This document shows positions 44,676 to 56,435 of a stretch of DNA of 64,000 nucleotides, piece after piece. The position numbers were made by a program, and so were the translations under genes. Below the pieces are notes generated by a model. The model was not told the origin of the DNA, ran no database searches, and worked only from the letters and a program-made list of their open reading frames with translations. How positions within the stretch are numbered: position 1 is the stretch's first letter; each line of letters opens with the position of its first letter. This DNA is from Aralia elata. Its lineage: Eukaryota; Streptophyta; Magnoliopsida; Apiales; Araliaceae. The stretch is from contig CM068379.1 in the NCBI GenBank assembly GCA_034770075.1, positions 14,386,922 through 14,450,921 on the forward strand, in the 5' to 3' direction.

Positions 44676-45506
44676 TCACTGCTCATCACGACGGATCCGA
44701 GCCTGCTGACCAGAGAATGCTCCATCCCCGACCCTACGACGAACAGAGCGACTGGACTCCCCCACCTCAGCCCGGGGTCTACGGTAGGCTGCATCCAAGG
44801 CATGCCCCAGGGTCTCTATCCTCACTGCCCTGGCCTCTAGCTGGTCCTCCAGCTGATCAACCCTCCTGGCCTCCCTGGCCCAGGCCTCCCTGACGTGCAT
44901 CCTCGCAGCCACCTCCAGTCCAGCCTCGAACCTCATAGCCTCCTGTTTCGCCCTCAGGTGGGCGATCTGCAGGTCCCTCTGCTCCAACCTCTCTCTCAAC
45001 TCAGCATTTCGGGCCACTAGCTGATGTAGCAGTGGTCCGACCTGCTGTGCTGAGGTCTCGTAGCCCTGCAGCTGTACCTTAGCCACCCCTAAGTCATGCT
45101 CGAGCTGGTAGGCCAGGTCTCTGTACTGGTCCTCCATGAACTGATGAGTCTGGTTTTGCTCCTCCAAATGAGCAATCCGAGCCTTCAGCTCCTCATTTCT
45201 GTCAGTCAACCCCTCGATGATATCATCAGCAGTGGACCCCATGCCATCAATATCAGCAGGTGGCTCCTCCCCCTCGGCCTCGGGATCCTCCTCCTCAGTA
45301 TCAGGGTCCTGACTACCGGACCTCATCACCCCACCTACTACTGGCTCTGGTAGCTCCCTATGGTAGTCCTCCTCCGGCTCGGACTCCTCCTGTAACAATC
45401 CCGGGGCAATAGGAGCATAGCCCACCAGCTGCTCTGAAACTACTGGTATGTCTGTATATGTCTCCTCCTCCTCACGGGCTCCACTAGTCTCCCCTACAGC
45501 AGCCAT
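44676..45506 (-). CDS. ORF0: coiled-coil protein between PBS and gag, element 2
   Basis: 276 residues from MAAVGETSGAREEEE. Acidic, proline-containing N-terminal third (about 1-95), then long heptad-type segments (about 100-245: DIIEGLTDRNEELKARIAHL, QNQTHQFMEDQYRDLAYQ, ELRERLEQRDLQIAHLRAKQ, ALDAAYRR) and a short basic tail (SRSVRRRVGD). It shares RN.EL, LE.QN..HQ and QY.D.AYQ with the 120-aa ORF0 of element 1, which has a much shorter N-terminus. The ATG directly follows TTTGTAGG, like a splice acceptor. No known enzyme motif. A structural or RNA-binding accessory role is only a guess. Expression from genomic RNA would put it upstream of gag. Confidence 0.75.
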   Translation of the reverse strand: MAAVGETSGAREEEETYTDIPVVSEQLVGYAPIAPGLLQEESEPEEDYHRELPEPVVGGVMRSGSQDPDTEEEDPEAEGEEPPADIDGMGSTADDIIEGLTDRNEELKARIAHLEEQNQTHQFMEDQYRDLAYQLEHDLGVAKVQLQGYETSAQQVGPLLHQLVARNAELRERLEQRDLQIAHLRAKQEAMRFEAGLEVAARMHVREAWAREARRVDQLEDQLEARAVRIETLGHALDAAYRRPRAEVGESSRSVRRRVGDGAFSGQQARIRRDEQ

Positions 45507-45679
45507 CCTACAAACACACAAAAACTAACATTAGTACAACAATAAAATATATTCATTGAAGAAATGAAGTTATATTTCATTGGGTACTACTCGACTCGAT
45601 GAATTCCCCAATTCATCAAAACCACATATGATAAATCTCCTCGATTTATCTCCTAATACTCGATACGAGTTTACTATGA

Positions 45680-45720
45680 AGGTTATAACCTAGGTTTCGC
45701 AATCCTAAAGTTTATAACCT
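45680..45720 (-). other. Two-tier stem-loop after the PBS, element 2
   Basis: Outer stem AGGTTATAA/TTATAACCT (45712-45720 with 45680-45688) and inner stem TAGG/CCTA (45691-45694 with 45704-45707). Confidence 0.6.
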
Positions 45721-45722
45721 AC

Positions 45723-45735
45723 AGCTCTGATACCA
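45723..45735 (-). other. Primer binding site (tRNA-iMet), element 2
   Basis: Minus strand TGGTATCAGAGCT. Twelve of 13 bases match initiator tRNA-Met. Three bases from the LTR. Confidence 0.95.
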
Positions 45736-45738
45736 ACC

Positions 45739-48700
45739 TGTGACGCCCCCAAATTCGGGTCTCCAAATACCCGGATCTGGTCATCACGATTCAATACAAC
45801 ATTCACCTTTAACAACATATGATATCTAAAAGTGCGGAATATAATAAACATACATTGTTCATTACAAGGTGTCACTAGTCCCAGAACACGATTAACCTTA
45901 AACATTTACACAATACATACCCTAAATAGCTATCAAGGTTTAAATTACATTAACAGCAATTAACTAACACATAAATCTAAAGTCTGCTACGAGAAATTCT
46001 ATCATTTCATCTTTTCTTTCCCTTTGTTCTTCCCTGACGTCTCGGGTTTAGCTGCAATGAAATCATGATATAGCAAGGATGAGCAACGAGTTTGCCCAGC
46101 AAGTTTAAAGTGCAACAATAAAGATATATCATGATGAAGGGATATTAAAGGGATTTCAACAATAGAATAATCAGAAGCAAGAACATTAAATGCTTTTAGA
46201 ATAATTGATAGTCAAATAGACTTTGAACGATAACTTCCAGAGGAGTCAATAGCTGGTTGACCCTCTGGTTACTGGCTACAGAATAACGTACTTGAGGGGA
46301 TCAGCCTCGCGTACCCGATGTATATGCATAACACTTAATTCTGCTATTTGTACCTTATATACGGTACGTGGGGTACTCCCCTATAAATAAAGGGGTGTTC
46401 ATACAGTCTAAGAATCCTTACCATTGATTGGTTCGGATAGCTTTTATAAATTTTCACAAAATTGTCTGACCGAACAAGGGTTCAGACTTAACCATGAATG
46501 GTTTATAGATTTCTGAATTTAAATATACGAATTCAATGCACGAATGTTAATAAATATACAGAGGTGGAATAATTCTGAAAGTAATCAGACCACTTAAAGC
46601 ATGCTTGGAGATAAAATTCAAGCTCAAAGAATCCTTGCAATAATATATACCTTTTGCATGAATTAAAATACTGCATAAAGTTTTAGAAGTATTGCTCAAG
46701 GTAAAAAGTTGAGTAAGGAAGAACTTGCAATAATGTAAGAAGTTTAGGGTTAGGAACTTGCCTGTTTGCTCAGCTACAATTTAAATCTTAGCTTTAAATA
46801 ATTGATCTCGAGTGACCTATCATCGGGTAAAGTCGATTTATCAATTAACAGTTGTATATTGGCACCTCTTACTATACCTTTTACTCAACAGGTAAAAATT
46901 CATCATCTATATTTAATTACTAACTAACATTAGCTAAACAGAAATTTATTGATGATCTTTAGCTATTAAAAATAATTGTTAGCTAATCATGATTACTATT
47001 CTTGAGGGTTCAGATTATTTCCCTTATTGTCCCTAAATATGGGTCAACAATCTTTATTTATTATTAGAATAATAAATTCTTCATGGTTTAATGACAACTA
47101 ACTAATAGTTGGTTACTTATTTAATTACACTTAATTACTATTAATAAAATAATCTTTAAGTGTTTATCCTCATTATTCAATAACTTTATACTTAATTATT
47201 ATTATTATTAAATAATAATTAAATACTTAGTACCTTTATTTACTATTTATTAATAAATAATAAATAATTATTTTATTAACTTTATTCATATTTAATTATT
47301 ATTATTACTAAATAATAATTAAATATTTATTATCTTTATTTATTAATTAATGATAATAAATAATCATCTTGTTTAACTTATTCATTATTATTCAATATTA
47401 ATTAAATAATAATGAATGATTTATTATCTCTATTTATTATTTAGGGTTTAATTAAATAATAATTACTTTATTAACTATATTTATACTTAATTATTATTAA
47501 TATTATTTAAATAATAATTAAATATTCATTATATTTATTTATTATTTATTGATAATAAATAATTATTTGTTCATTATTATTAAACAATAATTAAATTTTT
47601 ACTATCTTCATTTATTATTTATTGGCGAATAATAAATAATTATCTCATTAACCTTATTATTATTAAACATTTAGTAATAGCCATATGATGGTTGATTAGT
47701 ATTACCCGTTTTCTGTAGGTATTTTAATCATTTAGCTATTGTTAACAAATGTTCGATATTGAATTGACTGGTTCATAATCATCCTTAAAGATTATGATAA
47801 TAACTTAATATTATCCATCATGATTTAGTAACTAGGAGAGCAACTGCAGTACAGCACCTTCAGCACCAAAGTGCCCAAGGCGCTGCTGTCGCTCGCGCTG
47901 TACACGGTCATGCTGCTCACGGCTTAGGCGCCAACCCACATTCTGTTCTAACACTAGCTGTATCACAGCCATACCTCAGCACACAGTATAATTAAATCCT
48001 ATAAATCTTACACAAGCAAAATAGGCTACTAACTTAATAACACAGGGAATTCAACAATTGATTCTTATTGGCACTACATCGAGCACCTTGTGGGCATAAT
48101 AAAAATGAACTAGCCTAAGCCCTATATAGAACTATAATGTCCGAACCTTTCATGGTTCTGCCATACATAAAATTCCAATCGATCACCACATCAATCAGCA
48201 ACAAATTCGGCTAAACAGAATAAAGGAAATTACACGGCAACATGATCCCAAACAGAAAAGGAGAAAAAGAAAAAGCCTAACGCAGCTACTGGGTTTAACC
48301 AACAGGGCTGATTATACCTTGGGGTTGGGTCGGCACAAAGGCAACTCCTAGCCGCTGCTCTCCTCCACCTCCCGAAATAGAACACAAAGCCGGACATTCA
48401 CCAGTTAGTCCTCCTCGATCAGTCAATTGGCCGACTGTTGATGGTGCTCTCCCTGTCTCTCTCTCTCTAATTTGAATTTCCCAAATCGTCAACCCTTACC
48501 TCTGATTTAGGGTCCTATTTATAGAGGAATTCGTGCCCTAACCCGGTATTGACACCCAATCGTGGTGTCAAATTTCGCACAGTGGGAACCATGATGAGTT
48601 TCGGTATGCTTCTTCATGCTTGCCCATACTTCGTCCGTTCTTCGTGCAGCTCACTTTCGGCGCCTCTGCCTCACCGGCTCTCCTGTACTCCTTTCGGCGC

Positions 48701-49434
48701 GATTAGGTGGGGAAGTTAGGGGCACATGCCGACTGACCGCACGGTCCGTGGCTGCTGCAGGTCTATCAATGCTATTGCCCGCTGGAAATTGAGTTTTTCC
48801 CCAAATTTTGCTCAGCAAATCTGATATGCCCCATGCCTTGTATAATTGATCGGCTAATGCCCTTTTCCCCTTGCCGAATTGGGCCAAAAAGAAAACCAAC
48901 CCGGTTGTCATAACACGGCTGGATAAAACAAATAGAAGTTAAACTCTCCCTAGCCCACTAATTTACCCCAATCGGACAAGGAATGATGATGGGTCAGCCC
49001 AATTGATGTTGGGCCAGTCAACTAAGGAGGGGAATTGGGTCAATTTATTTAAAATTAATAATGCCATACTTCTAGTATTTAAATTAAATACATAACCTAA
49101 TTAGCCCATTGCTTAATAAATCCCTTATTGGTCTTATTAAAATAAAATTATAAATTCTGTCATTGAAATTGAAGAATAATTATTTAACTATTTTTAAATA
49201 TACACTCAAATTATATATCTTGATAACTTGGAATTAACCTAATGTTGAGGTGAAATTAATTATTTACCCCCTTAACGTTGCAAATTAAACGTTACAATTA
49301 TACACTCAAGTAATAACACACATATAGGTCTAATTAAGCATATAAAATAAATTCATAAATAATAAAAAAAAAAAAATCTTTAGGTTTCATAAATAAATTG
49401 ATAGCGAAGTTAAAGAAATTTCTCGGGCATTACA
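45739..49434 (-). mobile_element. Tekay element 2 5' LTR
   Basis: Copy of 35984-39680. TATA box 48516-48523, donor GT 48317-48316, short frame 46002-46051, AT array 47040-47660. Confidence 0.97.
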
Positions 49435-49439
49435 ACTTC
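49435..49439. repeat. Target site duplication of element 2, right copy
   Basis: ACTTC. Confidence 0.95.
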
Positions 49440-49583
49440 TCATTTGATTACTTAGCCTTATAGATTACACCTCCTGCTTGCATTAGACAATACTCAGCAA
49501 CTCTTTTGGTTTAATTAGTATACATGCATTAGGATATAATATATATACATATATAACATACTAATGTTACAGTACATATTTAC

Positions 49584-49584
<1 letters not shown>

Positions 49585-49622
<38 letters not shown>
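49585..49622. repeat. TA microsatellite in the right part of the solo LTR
   Basis: TA tract of about 38 bp. Confidence 0.9.
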
Positions 49623-49625
<3 letters not shown>

Positions 49626-50026
49626 CATATATACACATTTTACATACATTTAACAAAACGTCAAATATTATTTAATCATTCATGTTATAATTCTTATTAT
49701 AACATAAAAATAACTATCATTATTAATTAAATAAATTTCATTATCTAACTAATTAAAATAAACATCTTAATTCACTAATTTATCAATTAATGAATTATTT
49801 ATTCATTTTGCCATGTAGCTAATTTCAGCTAACTCATTTAATATTTATTAAATATAATTCTTCAAATAAATGTATACTTTCACAGTTATTATACACATCT
49901 AATTCATCACGAAAAATCACAGCACAACAATATGTATGCAGTCAAATACACTTAACATATTTTAAAATAAGAAATTTATTTAATATTTTCTTATTTTAAT
50001 AATATCTGAATATCCGGATTGTCACA

Positions 50027-50031
50027 AGTTA
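50027..50031. repeat. Target site duplication of the solo LTR, right copy
   Basis: AGTTA. Confidence 0.85.
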
Positions 50032-50596
50032 AAATTCTCACTATGTTTTCACATGATAATAAGATAACATCTATTTTACAAGTCTTTCAACATAAAGATA
50101 AAAAATAGATATGTCTTAAACTCGTTTACGTTAACAATACTATGTAGAATGATCAACATATCATCAATATACACAAAAACTATCACATTATAGTTTATAC
50201 AATTATATTGTTAGTGTAAACATATAAATAATTCTATATCTGATAGAATCACAAAGTAAATATGCACATACCTATATATTATCTCCTAATATGTATCCAC
50301 TTTAATATTTATAACTTGTTTTCAATCTCACTATTGAACTCAATCACTATAAATATTTTGGATCATATTTAGGCTAATAAAATAAGTATTTTATTTATCA
50401 AATTATTATATTAATTTCCTTCACCAAATCAATATTGTTCCTTATAGGTTCAACTTATAACTTTGTACGACCTTAGAGAATTAATTAAGTGAAATAAGTT
50501 CACATTTCAATATTATTAAAAAGTTTGTGTTTCAAAGACTTTTATTTCATAGGACTACATAATCAAATTGAATTTCACAACAAGAAATTCACAAGC
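50032..50596 (-). pseudogene. Decayed copia reverse transcriptase fragment
   Basis: Minus strand near 50080-50210 reads FVYIDDMLII, then a LKDL-like motif, the copia catalytic (Y/I)DD block, in frames full of stops. The rest is AT-rich and unassignable. It is interrupted on the left by the solo LTR and on the right by element 3, so it is among the oldest layers here. Confidence 0.6.
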
Positions 50597-50601
50597 CTTA
50601 C
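50597..50601. repeat. Target site duplication of element 3, left copy
   Basis: CTTAC, matching 62966-62970. Confidence 0.9.
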
Positions 50602-51235
50602 TATAACGCCCCCGAATTCAGGCACTGGCCACCCGAACAAGGGTCCGACGTTATCTCATACTTCTTTCGTAACTTAACCAATGATCCCATAATCATATTG
50701 TTTAAATTAGTCTATTACAGACTATAAATTATAAATTTCCTTAACTTCCTCCCTGGATCTATTCTTGATCTCAATCTCATTCATTCTACAAGTATAACTT
50801 GTAGTTCATTCGTATATATGGATAAGACCATATATATATCGGTCCAATTTTTAACCCTATGATTTAGATATTCTATCATTTATAAGCTTTATATGGATCC
50901 AAGATTCACAGTACCAGCACTAGAGATAGTTCCTAGATCTGAAGGGGGCTTCCCAATAAAGATAAATCGATATTGGTGCGCAATTAGATGACCTAACCTT
51001 CATTTCTTAGTCAGAACTTTCAGCGTGCCAAATACCCTCACTTAGATACATAGTCTTATAAACATTGTTTATGTTTTAATAATTCTAAGTTTAATCGAAG
51101 TAAAGACATGACAAGAATGTGTGAGAAAACATGATAATATTGATATAATATTCGGTTACATACTTTGTCGGTTCATATTATAAAAAGTCATCAAGACTAT
51201 AACAAAAGGGATAAGCAATCAGGAAAGCATATAAA

Positions 51236-51291
51236 CTAGTCTACGCATTTCTTCTTTCCTTTCTTTGGAGAGCCTGAACTCTCAGGTTTGT
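51236..51291 (-). other. Short conserved frame after the LTR acceptor, element 3
   Basis: After ATTTGCAG come AC and then KPESSGSPKKGKKKCVD and TAG. The copy in the 5' LTR is at 61017-61072, with two leucine-for-proline changes. Confidence 0.45.
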
Positions 51292-51318
51292 CTGCAAATA
51301 AGGTTTTATTCGCAAGAA

Positions 51319-51336
51319 TGAGCATACAAAAGCTCA
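51319..51336 (-). other. Hairpin upstream of the LTR splice acceptor, element 3
   Basis: TGAGC-8 nt-GCTCA, 5-bp stem ending 27 nt before the acceptor. Confidence 0.5.
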
Positions 51337-51959
51337 ACAAGTCTAAACACATAGTATATAATTGAACTCACACCGATAAGGATTTAATGAATCATAGCTT
51401 TAACAAAAGATATTACAATTGTTTTAACATAGTAAGACTGAGTGGTAATTAAACCAAGAACCGTTCGTCCGTCTTTCGACTTAGAACCATACCGTGGATA
51501 TCAAGTAGAGGATCAATCTAACGACATCCTATGTTATGCATAACATACGCTACACTAACTAATCATGATAGTGTTTTAACAACATGTTCATCTCAGTTTA
51601 CTTTGCATATAGAGGTCGCTCCAAGACAACTTGGTTTGACTAAAGAATTATAACAATTCAATACTTCACGAATAAACGTTCATTTTGCAAGTTATGCCGG
51701 AACCAATAGTAATAACTCTCATATCAAAGATTTATAACACGTTATTGCACAAAGTGCATATATCAAATAGAAAGCTTGTAAATGAAAGCTTAGGTAGAAG
51801 ACTTGCCTCGTATATCTTTTACAGATAAATATAACGGTTTACACGTTCGGCGTAAATCCTACACGATTATAAGTTCATGTAGACCAATTAAGCATTTAAC
51901 GATTAAATATTTTAAGTTTTATTTCGGGTATTATAACCACTTATAAATAAGACTCTTTC

Positions 51960-52340
51960 TACTATACATCAAATAATTTTTAGCATTATAACTGCATATA
52001 AAATGAATATTCATCAACTATATTTAAAATAAATTGAGCATTATAACTGCTTATAAAATGAATATTCGGTTATTATATTTGAGATAATTTCAGCATTATA
52101 ACTGCTTATAAAACGAATATTCGGCTATTATATTTAAGATAATTTCAGCATTATAACTGCTTATAAAATAAATATTCGGCTATTATATTTAAGATAATTT
52201 CAGTATTATAACTGCTTATAAAAGTATATTTTCAACTTTATAAGAGAAATAAATCGGACATTATAACTGCTTGTAAATAAGACTTTTGTACTATATACAT
52301 AAAATAATTTGAGCATTATAGCTGCTTGTAAAAGTATATT
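51960..52340. repeat. GCATTATAACTGCTTATAAAA tandem units, element 3 LTR
   Basis: About eight units of 55-65 bp, each carrying ATTATAACTGCTTATAAA, and often CGGCTATTATATTTAAGATA. Same array at about 61740-62120 in the 5' LTR. Confidence 0.75.
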
Positions 52341-52650
52341 TTTACTAATACATACATAAAAATAAAAATTATAACCACTAGAGTATACCTCTTGTAGTTG
52401 CTAGCTTTACTTCCAATTGTGTAGCGCTTCGATACTTCAAAAGTAATTTTTATCTCACAATATCTCTCAGAAAATAAATATAGAGTGTTTTTGCTCTTGA
52501 ACTGCTCTTGAAAATAGTAAGGAATGAATGAACTTAGCTTGTTATTTGTAGGAAAACATAGTTTCACTAATTGCACATTAGGGGCTCGGCTTATTATACT
52601 TTGGTACCTAGGTTAATTACACTTTAGTACCTAGCAAATTCTTAGAATAT

Positions 52651-52817
52651 TCTTCTAAGCTCCTCAATGAAAATATCTTCCAAGCTCGACAATGCAGCTT
52701 GCAATCTAAGCTCCACAATGAAAATATCTTCCAAGCTCGACAATACAGCTTGCAATTGAACCTATCTTCTAAGCTCCTCAATGAAATATCTTCCAAGCTC
52801 GACAGTGCAGCTTGTCA
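52651..52817. repeat. Tandem units of about 55 bp in U3 of element 3 (3' LTR)
   Basis: Three units with CTAAGCTCCTCAATGAAAAT, ATCTTCCAAGCTCGACAATG and CAGCTTGCAATC. Copy at 62431-62596 in the 5' LTR, 100-280 bp upstream of its TATA box. An enhancer role is inferred from position only. Confidence 0.75.
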
Positions 52818-53182
52818 CCGTAAGCATGACAAATCACTTTGTCATTTCCAAGCACGACACAACAACTTGTCAAAAATAATTTGTTGGAATGCTTCTTGGT
52901 GAAATCGTGGAAAGCACAATAAATCATTTGTCAATGTAATCACGATTAAGCAGCTTGACCAAAAACTTTTATTTGACCTAATTCATCGTTTACATTATAT
53001 AATCACAAAACACCTGCTTCGAAATATTATTTCGATCTTTATTAAGCACATATGTTACAAAATTCAAATCTCATTAGGGCTTAAGGTTTTAAACTTCTCG
53101 ATACCTAGTTTTAGGTTACTAAATTAGCCTCTAACCATATACGATCGTATTTATAAGCCTCATAAATATTCGGGGTATTACA

Positions 53183-53218
53183 TTCACCCATACTTATAAG
53201 AATTTTGTCCCCGAAATT
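53183..53218 (-). other. Degenerate polypurine tract and pre-PPT hairpin, element 3
   Basis: Minus strand: AATTTCG-GGGA-CAAAATT (53201-53218, one C/A mismatch), then CTTATAAGTATGGGTGAA at the LTR. The purine run is interrupted. Confidence 0.6.
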
Positions 53219-56200
53219 ACCTTACAAATTCAAGAAAACAAATGGGGATATTTTATCTTCATTTTATCTTCTAACTCCCATGTCGCTTCTTCTACGGAGT
53301 GATTCCTCCATATAACCTTGACTGAAGATATAACTTTATTTCTTAAGACTTGTTCTTTTTTATCAACAATTTTGACAGGAATATCTACGTAGCTTAAATA
53401 TGATTCGATTTGGATTGGTTCATAACTGATGACATGCTTGTAGTCCGATTTATAGGGATGCAATATTAAAACATGAAATACATTATGTATATGTTCCAGT
53501 TCTGGAGGTAAGGCTACTTCATAAGCTACCTCACCTATTCTTCTTAGGATCTCAAATGGTCCTATAAACCTTGGACTTAATTTTCCCTTTTCCCAAATCG
53601 AATCTTCCCCTTCCAGGGTGATACTTTCAAAAAGACATGACTCCCAACGACGAAATCTCTTTTCTGTCTGTGTAGATCGGCATGTCTCTTTTGTCGCTCT
53701 TGAGCAGCTCGTAACCGTAGTCGAATTGTCCTAACCACTTCAGTTATTTGTTGAACCAACTCTGGCCCAAGCATTTGACGTTCCCCGACTTCGTCCTAAC
53801 ACATCGGCGTCCTGCATTTTCTCCCATATAATGCTTCCTAAGGTGGAATTCCTATACTAGCGTGATAGCTATTGTTATATGCGAATTCCACCAAAGGTAA
53901 GTGGTCTTCCCAACTCCCTTTAAAGTCCATTATGCATGCTCTCAACATATCTTCCAATGTCTGAATAGTCCTTTCGTTTTGGCCATCAGTTTGTGGATGG
54001 TAAGCCGTACTTAATCTTAACTGTGTCCCGAGATGTTCTTGAAGACTTTTCCAAAAGTTTGAAGTGAACCTTGGGTCTCGATCAGATATGATTGAAATTG
54101 GAACCCCATGTCTAGATATAATCTCCTTAATATATAGTTTGGCTAATCTATCTAATGTGAACTTGACCTTGATTGGTAGAAAGTGAGCAGACTTGGTTAG
54201 TCGATCCACTATCACCCAAATTGCATCGTGACTCTTTTGTGTGGTTGGAAGTCCTACTACAAAATCCATTGTAATATGCTCCCATTTCCACTCTGGAATT
54301 TTCAATGGTTGCAGCAACCCGCTTGGCCTTTGATGCTCTGCTTTAACTCGCTGATATGTCAAATACCTACTAACAAACTCAGCCACCTCTCTCTTCATGT
54401 TTGGCCACAAGAAATATTGACTTATGTCCTTGTACATTTTGGTGCTGCCTGGGTGTACTGAAAACTTAGTACTATGTGCTTCTGACATGATTTCCTCTTT
54501 GAGCTCTTGCACTGCAGGAACCCATATTCTTGACTCGAATCTAATGATTCCCTCCTTATCTATCTTGAATTTGCCGTCTATAATCTCCGTTGACTTTTTC
54601 ATCCTCTTATACTCTTCATCTTTTTCTTGGATTTCCTTGATTTTACCCAACAAAGTTGAGTGATCCTCCATTACAAATAATTTTCTCGTTGCATTTGAAG
54701 GAACTCTCACCTCTATATCGAGTCTAGTAAATTCCTTAATTAACTCATCTTGAGTTGTTAGTACCATCAACTTTCCTTGATTCTTTCTACTTAAAGCATC
54801 TGCAACTATGTTGGCTTTCCCTGAATAATATAGGATTTCACAGTCATAATACTTGATTAGCTCCAACCACCGTCTTTGCCTCATGTTCAAATCCCTCTGA
54901 GTGAAAATATACTTCAAACTCTTATGGTCACTATATATCTCACACTTCTCTCCATATAGATAATGCCGCCATATCTTTAGAGCAAATATTGCCGCCGCTA
55001 ATTCTAGATCATGAGTAGGATACCTTAACTCATAATAAGCTATTACTTTCCCATGTTGCATCAAAACATAACCTAATCCTTTATGAGAGGCATCACTATA
55101 CACCACAAAACCTACACTATCATCGGGTAATGATAATACTGGCGCCTCGCTTAGTCTCTTCTTTAGCTCTTGAAAGCTCTCTTCACATTTGTCTGACCAG
55201 ACATACTTCACTGTCTTCCTAGTTAAGTTGGTTAACGGGGTTGCTAATTTTAAAAAAACTTTAATGAAACGCCTATAGTATCCCGCTAAACCTAAGAAAC
55301 TTCTTACTTCCGTTGGGGTCTTTGGTTGTTCCCAATTTATCACTGCTTCTATCTTCAATGGATCCATTGAAATTCCGTTCTTGTCAATCACATGACCTAA
55401 GAACTGAACTTTTTCTAGCCAGAACTCACATTTAGAAAATTTGGCATAGAGTTGTTCCTTCCGTAAGGTTTCTAGTACACTCCTCAAGTGTTCAACATGT
55501 TCTTCTAGTGTTTTCGAGTATATCAAGATATCATCGATGAACACTACTACATACTTGTCTAAACTTGACCTAAAAATCCTATTCATCAAGTCCATAAATG
55601 TTATCGGCGCATTTGTTAACCCAAAGGACATTACTAGAAATTCATAATGCCCATAGCGTGTTCTAAACACTGTCTTTGACACATCTTCGCTTCTAACTTT
55701 TAGTTGATGGTAACCAGACCGTAGATCAATCTTAGAAAAATACTCCGCTCCTTTGAGTTGATCAAATAAGTCATCAATCCTAGGTAATGGATACTTATTC
55801 TTTATGGTCAATTTATTGAGTTCACGATAATCGACACATAATCTTAAAGTTCCATCTTTTTTCTTAACAAACAACACTGGTGCTCCCCATGGAGAAACAC
55901 TTGGTTGAATTTACTTCTTATCCAACAATTCTTGCAACTATACCATCAATTCCTTCATTTCCACAGGCGCCATTCTATATGGAGCCTTCGAAACAGGTGC
56001 GGTTCCGGGAGCTAAGTCAATGACGAACTCGATCTCCCTATCAGGTGGAAGACCGGGTAGATCATCGGGAAAGACATCTTGGAATTCCCTAACCACTGGT
56101 ATTTGGTCTATATCTAACCTTTTTCGTTGATTGTCGACAATATATGCTAAATAACCTTGACACCCCTTCTGAAGTAATCCCTTTGCTTGGCTTGCGGTTA

Positions 56201-56430
56201 GACAGCGGGATTTTCTTGGTGACTGACTTCTGTTGAAGACTACCTTTGACTTTGATGATGTCAAAAGGTTAACACATTTTTGTTGGCAATCGATCATTGC
56301 TTGGTGACTGGTCAACCAATCCATGCCTAGAATTATATCAAATTCCCCTATTTGGATTGGAATAAGATCGACTCTCAACTCATGACCCTTGATCACTATG
56401 CAACAACCTCTTAGTATGTTATTAACAGGT

Positions 56431-56435
56431 ATTAC
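56431..56435. repeat. Target site duplication of solo LTR C, left copy
   Basis: ATTAC, one mismatch from ATTAA at 58124-58128. The gag-pol frame rejoins cleanly across it. Confidence 0.7.

Larger units (their letters stand above)
35984..49434 (-). mobile_element. Tekay element 2: full-length, intact-looking, young
   Basis: 13.45-kb minus-strand chromovirus with LTRs of 3697 and 3696 bp, iMet PBS, ORF0 (276 aa), an uninterrupted 1516-aa gag-pol, PPT and perfect ACTTC duplications. By eye the LTRs differ by one clear substitution (39187 versus 48939) and a handful of indels in homopolymer or AT-repeat tracts. All catalytic residues I can check are present. It is the best candidate for an autonomous, recently active element here. 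It is inserted in the solo LTR 32918-50026. Confidence 0.97.
32918..50026 (-). mobile_element. Solo Tekay-type LTR, split by element 2
   Basis: Minus-strand LTR of about 3.65 kb made of 32918-35983 and 49440-50026. It starts TGTGACAATCCGG and ends GGGGGCGCCACA, flanked by AGTTA duplications. No internal region, so it arose by recombination between two LTRs. It shares with elements 1-3 the donor (AAG|GTAAGA at 35706/35705), acceptor hairpin (33212-33229), acceptor AG (33184-33185) and short K/P/E frame (33122-33183). Confidence 0.85.
50602..53182 (-). mobile_element. Tekay element 3 3' LTR
   Basis: 2.58 kb. Candidate donor GT 52388-52387 (GAG|GTATAC), acceptor AG 51293-51292. A run of near-repeats ATTATAACTGCTTATAAAA (51960-52340) lies in the candidate intron. 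The TATA box seen in the 5' LTR is altered here (CTACAAATAAC). Confidence 0.93.

Noticed and set aside
52316..52576. 86-residue minus-strand frame in element 3 LTR (also 62097-62357)
   Set aside because: Begins at a non-ATG codon and would stop right after the proposed splice junction. LTR leader sequence.
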